Shown here piece by piece: positions 7,490-10,329 of a stretch of DNA of 10,329 nt. Source of the DNA: Bacillota bacterium (GTDB lineage Bacteria; Bacillota; UBA5301; JASBVW01); contig JASBVW010000030.1 of NCBI GenBank assembly GCA_029961005.1, positions 1 to 10,329 of the forward strand. Reading direction: 5' to 3'. Made by a program: the position numbers and the translations under genes. The notes under the pieces were generated by a model. It was not told the origin of the DNA, did no database searches, and saw nothing but the letters and a program-made list of their open reading frames with translations. Position 1 is the first letter of the stretch; the number at the start of each line of letters is the position of its first letter.

Positions 7490-8693
7490 GTGGAAGAGCG
7501 GATTTCCGTGGCTGAGGCCCTCATTTTGGGCTTTTTTGGGGACCCTGGCGGCGGTAGAGTTCGCGCGGGGGGCCCTTTTCATTTCCATTTTGCCCACTTA
7601 CATCACCACGCAGTTGGGCTACGGCGTGGCCGTCAGCGGGTTGGTCCTCTCCGCCCACTACTTGGCGGATACTCTCTTCAAGAGCCCCCTGGGCTGGCTG
7701 GTGGACCGCTACGGCGGCCGGCGGATCCTGAGCCTGGCTCTGCCCTGGGTCTTGTTCTCTGTCTTTTTGCTGCAGAGCGGCCATTCGCCCTGGCTTTTGG
7801 TGCTGGCCGCCGGCCTGTACGGCCTGGCTGCTGCTCCCACCTGGCCCTCCGTGGTGGGCACCCTCATCGAACTGAGCCCTCCGGAGGAGCGGGGCGGGAT
7901 CATGGGGGCGGTGAACATGGCCTGGTTGATGGGGAGCGGGCTAGGGACGATCCTGGTCAACTTTCTCATCTCCTCCACCTTTCAGCGGGCCTTCTGGGCT
8001 GTGGAGGCCGTCCTGGCCCTGGGGCTCCTGCTGGCCTTGGGGCTCCGCCTTCGCCAGCGGCGTTCCAGCCGGCACCACCAGGTGGATCACCCCTCCCTCC
8101 GACAGCAGCTGGACCGCATTTGGAAACACTTGGCGTCCATTCGCGCCCTTTTGCCCGGCATGTTTGTGCAGACCCTCTCCATAGGGATGCTCCTGCCCGT
8201 CTTGGCGCCCTACGCCCGCCTACAGCTGGGCCTGACTCAGGCCCATTACGCCTATCTGCTCCTGGCCGGCGGCGGGGTGACGGTGTTGCTCCTCGTTCCC
8301 TTCGGGCGGCTGGCAGACCGCTGGAGCTACCGGGGATTTTTGACCCTCGGCTTTGCGCTGGCTGCCCTTTCCCTGCTGCTCCTGGTGGATGTGGAGAAGG
8401 TGGTCTGGGTCTACGCCCTGGTTTGCCTCCTGGGGGCTGCCTACGCCATGATCTTGCCTTCGTGGAATGCGGTGCTCACCCGGACCCTGCCTTCCACCGT
8501 GCGGGGGACGCTGATCGGCTTCTTTATGAGCGTGGAGGGCCTGGGAGTGGCCTCTGGCCCCGTCCTGGGGGCCAAGCTCTGGGAAATTTTGGGGCCTCAG
8601 GTGCCTTTCCATGCCAGCGCGGCGGTCCTGGCCGTGATGGCCGTCTTTTACCTTCTTTACCCCCTGCCCGGCCTGGGGGCGGGGGCTTCCTAG
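7476..8693 (+). CDS. MFS transporter, possible LtaA-like glycolipid flippase
   Basis: This is a 405-residue membrane protein with about 12 helices in two halves, joined by a basic cytoplasmic loop (RLRQRRSSRHHQ, near residue 195). MFS motif A is at 73-83 (GWLVDRYGGRR), with a degenerate copy FGRLADRWSYRG in the second half. Residues Glu28, Arg31, Asp65, Trp123 and Trp150 line up well in order and spacing with Glu32, Arg35, Asp68, Trp127 and Trp150, which I recall as lining the sugar-binding pocket of LtaA. Together with the overlapping UgtP-like gene this supports a glycolipid flippase; a drug or sugar exporter remains possible. I chose GTG 7476 with AGAGGTG at 7462-7468; GTG 7473 is an alternative. 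The frame is open from 7416, but the extra N-terminus is Pro/Ser-rich and lies inside the previous gene. Confidence 0.87.
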   Translation: MAQGEWKSGFPWLRPSFWAFLGTLAAVEFARGALFISILPTYITTQLGYGVAVSGLVLSAHYLADTLFKSPLGWLVDRYGGRRILSLALPWVLFSVFLLQSGHSPWLLVLAAGLYGLAAAPTWPSVVGTLIELSPPEERGGIMGAVNMAWLMGSGLGTILVNFLISSTFQRAFWAVEAVLALGLLLALGLRLRQRRSSRHHQVDHPSLRQQLDRIWKHLASIRALLPGMFVQTLSIGMLLPVLAPYARLQLGLTQAHYAYLLLAGGGVTVLLLVPFGRLADRWSYRGFLTLGFALAALSLLLLVDVEKVVWVYALVCLLGAAYAMILPSWNAVLTRTLPSTVRGTLIGFFMSVEGLGVASGPVLGAKLWEILGPQVPFHASAAVLAVMAVFYLLYPLPGLGAGAS

Positions 8694-8724
8694 GGCGGAT
8701 CGGCCGGTGGGCGGAGGGGTGGAC

Positions 8725-9444
8725 GTGGACTGGAGCCTTGGGTTGAGAGCTGCGGAACTGGCCCTGGCCGGCGGGGTCGTTTGGGCCGGGCTGCCCGAAC
8801 TGTGGTGGCATTACCTGGGGCAGGGGGTGATCCGCCGCGGGCCGGCGGAGGGAGGAGCCTTGGCCCTGACCTTCGACGACGGCCCCGACCCCCGCTATAC
8901 TCCCCAGATTTTGGACCTCCTGGCCGCGCACGGCGCCCGGGCCACTTTTTTTGTGGTGGGGCGGAAGGTGAGGGCGCACCCCAAGCTGGTGCAGAGGATG
9001 GTGGCGGAGGGGCACGAGGTGGGGAATCACACCTTTTCCCATCGCCACGCCTGGTGGACTCCGCCCCAGCGGGTGCGGTCCGAGATCGAAGAGGGGGAGC
9101 GGGCCATTGAGGAGGTGGCCGGCCAGAAACCGCGCTACTTCCGGCCGCCCTGGGGCGGCTTTAACCTGCTCAGCGGCCTGGTGGCGCTGCGGCGCTACCA
9201 AGTGGTGCTCTGGTCGTGCGAGGTCAGGGATTGGGCGGCTGGGACCACCAGCCGCCGGCTGGCGGAAGAAGTGCTGAGTCGGGCGGAGGCGGGGGAGATC
9301 GTGGACCTCCACGACAGCGGCGGCGCGCCGGGGGCCGCCGCCCGGACGGTGGAGGCTTTGCGCCTCATCTTGCCCGGCCTGGCCGCCCGGGGGCTGAGGT
9401 CCGTGACCTTGAGCGAGCTCTTGCCAGGGGGGAAGTGCCGGTGA
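8725..9444 (+). CDS. NodB-type polysaccharide deacetylase, membrane-anchored
   Basis: This is a carbohydrate esterase family 4 enzyme predicted to remove N-acetyl (or O-acetyl) groups from an envelope glycan outside the membrane, with a divalent metal. All catalytic motifs are present: TFDDGPD 49-55 (metal ligand Asp52), HTFSH 102-106 (metal ligands His102, His106), RPPWG 139-143, DW 168-169, and LHDS 194-197 (His195). Residues 7-31 are hydrophobic and probably anchor the enzyme. I chose GTG 8725 because GGAGG at 8713-8717 lies 7 bases upstream; GTG 8707 and 8719 in the same frame are possible. At about 239 residues it is a minimal single-domain member. It follows the MFS gene by 31 bases and overlaps the next gene as GTGA. 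Its natural substrate (peptidoglycan, a glycolipid headgroup or a secreted polysaccharide) is not evident. Confidence 0.92.
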   Translation: MDWSLGLRAAELALAGGVVWAGLPELWWHYLGQGVIRRGPAEGGALALTFDDGPDPRYTPQILDLLAAHGARATFFVVGRKVRAHPKLVQRMVAEGHEVGNHTFSHRHAWWTPPQRVRSEIEEGERAIEEVAGQKPRYFRPPWGGFNLLSGLVALRRYQVVLWSCEVRDWAAGTTSRRLAEEVLSRAEAGEIVDLHDSGGAPGAAARTVEALRLILPGLAARGLRSVTLSELLPGGKCR

Positions 9445-10040
9445 AACGCCTGCTGCGGTGGCTATGGGGCTTTTGGGAGCGCTACTTCGCCCGTACCCGC
9501 GGCATCGTGCCGGTGGGCGAAGGAGAAGAGGGGATGCTGCGGGTGGGGCTGGTGGTCCACCGGGGGGCGCCGGTGGTCCTGGCGGACGGCACCCGCATCG
9601 AACCGGGCGATCTCCTGGGCGAGGTGCACCTGGGCAACGAGCGGATTGAGGCCCTGCGCCACCAGGGGCTGGAGGGGAATGCCCTTTACTTTGCCATCCT
9701 GCGGGAGCTGAAGGCTACCCTGGCGGCCCTGCGGCGAGCGGCGGCGGAGGGGAAGCTGGACCCGCGCATCAAGGCCTTTTACGCCATCAGCCTCTTCCAT
9801 CGGGGGGCCCGGATGCTGGGCTTCGAAGTGAGGCCCGTCCGCTCCCCTTGGGTGCGCTGGGGCTCCGCCCTCTACGAAAAATGGCTCTTGATCCTCTATC
9901 ATCCCGCGGGCTGGCGCCGCCTTGGGAAGGGTTCACAACGCCTGGAGGCCAGGGAGGTCTGGCTTTCCCGCCGCCGCCTTCTGGAGGGTGGGGAGGAGGG
10001 CGAAGGGGAGCGAAAGGAGGGTCGAGGAAGGAGGCGTTAA
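9441..10040 (+). CDS. YkoP-like protein, function unknown
   Basis: This 199-residue protein resembles Bacillus YkoP, whose role is not established. Signature-like segments are the aromatic N-terminus LLRWLWGFWERYFARTRG, ADGTRIEPGDLLGEVHLGN (48-66), a helix with alternating Leu and basic residues (about 75-100), and HRGARMLGFEV. The last 25 residues are a Glu/Gly/Arg-rich charged tail. There is no signal peptide; the N-terminal helix is amphipathic and could sit on the membrane. GTG 9441 overlaps the deacetylase stop by 4 bases (GTGA), with GGGGGGAAG at 9427-9435 as ribosome binding site, so the two are likely co-translated. The same frame is open from 9216, but that part is a shadow of the deacetylase. 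Family assignment is from remembered pattern, so moderately sure; that it is a real gene is well supported. Confidence 0.8.
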   Translation: MKRLLRWLWGFWERYFARTRGIVPVGEGEEGMLRVGLVVHRGAPVVLADGTRIEPGDLLGEVHLGNERIEALRHQGLEGNALYFAILRELKATLAALRRAAAEGKLDPRIKAFYAISLFHRGARMLGFEVRPVRSPWVRWGSALYEKWLLILYHPAGWRRLGKGSQRLEAREVWLSRRRLLEGGEEGEGERKEGRGRRR

Positions 10041-10175
10041 AAATAGCGCCTAAAGTGGGACTTAAGTTCGGGTTAGCATCTGCCGAAACCTATAACCGGA
10101 GTTACCCCCTCCGTAGCCCGGTACTGCCAAGTACCGCGGCAGAATAGCCCGACCCAACGGGCTATTCTTATTTTA
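10041..10175 (+). ncRNA. Candidate structured leader RNA or riboswitch-like element of unknown class
   Basis: The segment can fold as a three-way junction. TCTGCCG 10079-10085 pairs with CGGCAGA 10137-10143 (7 bp). It encloses CGGAG 10097-10101 with CTCCG 10109-10113 (loop TTACCCC) and CGGTACT 10119-10125 with AGTACCG 10130-10136 (loop GCCA). An upstream stem TTCGG 10067-10071/CCGAA 10083-10087 competes with the closing stem. The 3' strand of the closing stem shares 10141-10143 with the terminator that follows, so the two structures partly exclude each other, as in an attenuator. A well-spaced ribosome binding site and a gene start follow within 45 bases of the terminator. I tested it by eye against T-box, c-di-GMP, TPP, SAM, ZTP and M-box consensus features and found no match. 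It could also be only a structured 3' end of the preceding operon. Confidence 0.4.
10141..10174 (+). terminator. Intrinsic terminator
   Basis: A perfect 11-bp stem, AGAATAGCCCG 10141-10151 with CGGGCTATTCT 10158-10168, has a 6-base loop ACCCAA and is followed by TATTTTAT. It ends the envelope operon, or acts as a regulated attenuator for the gene starting at 10212. The reverse strand lacks a T-run directly after the stem, so it is probably one-directional. Confidence 0.9.
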
Positions 10176-10211
10176 TAAAAAAAGATAAAGCACTGGCAGG
10201 AGGTGACGTCA

Positions 10212-10329
10212 ATGACGCGCTGGCTTTTTCCCCTGTTGACCAGCCTCTTGAGCCTGGTCTTTGCCTACTTCGTCGGGGAGCAATATTATCAGCGGCGCAA
10301 GATCCATCAGCTGCTCTGGTCGGTCTCCT
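10212..10329 (+). CDS. Membrane protein, N-terminal fragment (continues past right edge)
   Basis: The ATG at 10212 has a near-ideal ribosome binding site, AGGAGGTGA at 10198-10206, 5 bases upstream. Only 39 codons are visible. Residues 1-22 (MTRWLFPLLTSLLSLVFAYF) form a hydrophobic helix, then EQYYQRRKIHQLLWSVS returns toward the membrane, a basic loop followed by what looks like the start of a second helix. This suggests a multi-pass membrane protein with its first loop in the cytoplasm. Family not recognised. The gene lies behind the terminator at 10141-10174, so it has its own promoter or is expressed by readthrough. Confidence 0.75.
   Translation, partial: MTRWLFPLLTSLLSLVFAYFVGEQYYQRRKIHQLLWSVS

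Noticed and set aside
6584..7597. Long minus-strand open frame of 337 codons opposite the UgtP-like gene
   Set aside because: It is the complement of a well-supported coding frame in GC-rich DNA, has Pro/Gly/Arg/His-rich composition without any domain, and no convincing start signal.
7490..8746. Plus-strand open frame of 418 codons overlapping the MFS gene in another frame
   Set aside because: It covers the MFS gene almost fully; its translation is Gly/Pro/Arg-rich low complexity, whereas the MFS frame gives clean helices and motif A.
8524..9312. Minus-strand open frame of 262 codons opposite the MFS end and the deacetylase
   Set aside because: The opposite strand encodes a deacetylase with all catalytic motifs; this frame shows no recognisable features.
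9216..9440. N-terminal extension of the YkoP-like gene back to 9216
   Set aside because: This part lies inside the deacetylase gene and is low complexity; GTG 9441 has a good ribosome binding site and begins where YkoP-like similarity begins.
10119..10140. Possible T-box, because of GTACCGCGG just before a terminator
   Set aside because: The full T-box core (AGGGTGGTACCGCG) with its UGGN bulge is absent, and the downstream gene is not an aminoacyl-tRNA synthetase or an amino acid gene as far as visible.
9848..10147. 99-codon plus-strand frame running from inside the YkoP-like gene to the terminator
   Set aside because: No ribosome binding site of note, Pro/Gly-rich shadow composition, and its 3' part lies in the candidate structured RNA.

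Overview
The window looks like a piece of chromosome from a high-GC member of the Bacillota (Firmicutes), possibly a thermophilic clostridial lineage. The reasons are GC-rich coding throughout, strong GGAGG-type ribosome binding sites, frequent GTG starts, tightly overlapping genes, and a UgtP-type glycolipid glycosyltransferase beside an MFS transporter. The assignment to a lineage is an inference. I see no mobile element, CRISPR array, tRNA or rRNA.

Left end (1-607, minus strand): a secreted protein of unknown function that continues past the left edge. It has a signal peptide, a small helical domain and a highly charged Asp/Glu/Gln/Arg/His-rich tail containing a 12-residue tandem repeat. 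A 205-base divergent intergenic region (608-812) with several strong inverted repeats separates it from a three-gene ABC importer operon on the plus strand (813-3530). These genes encode a substrate-binding protein, a FecCD/BtuC-type permease and an ATPase, for import of cobalamin, heme or a siderophore.

Middle and right (3610-10040, plus strand): six genes for envelope carbohydrate or glycolipid work. A GT4 glycosyltransferase and a UDP-glucose 6-dehydrogenase are 1 base apart. After a 126-base gap with an AT-rich patch and a good ribosome binding site comes a second set: a UgtP/MGDG-synthase-like glycosyltransferase, an MFS transporter, a NodB-type polysaccharide deacetylase and a YkoP-like protein. 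Three of these six junctions overlap or nearly touch. The GT28-MFS pair matches the arrangement of ypfP(ugtP)-ltaA in Staphylococcus aureus, where the first enzyme makes a diglucosyl-diacylglycerol anchor and the MFS protein flips it across the membrane. My reading is that this locus makes, flips and trims a membrane glycolipid or envelope glycan, with UDP-glucuronate as one possible donor.

Right end (10041-10329): an intergenic segment that can fold into a three-way junction, closed by a 7-bp stem whose 3' strand runs into a strong intrinsic terminator. A good ribosome binding site and the first 39 codons of a membrane protein follow. This arrangement resembles a riboswitch or attenuator leader that I could not match to a known class.
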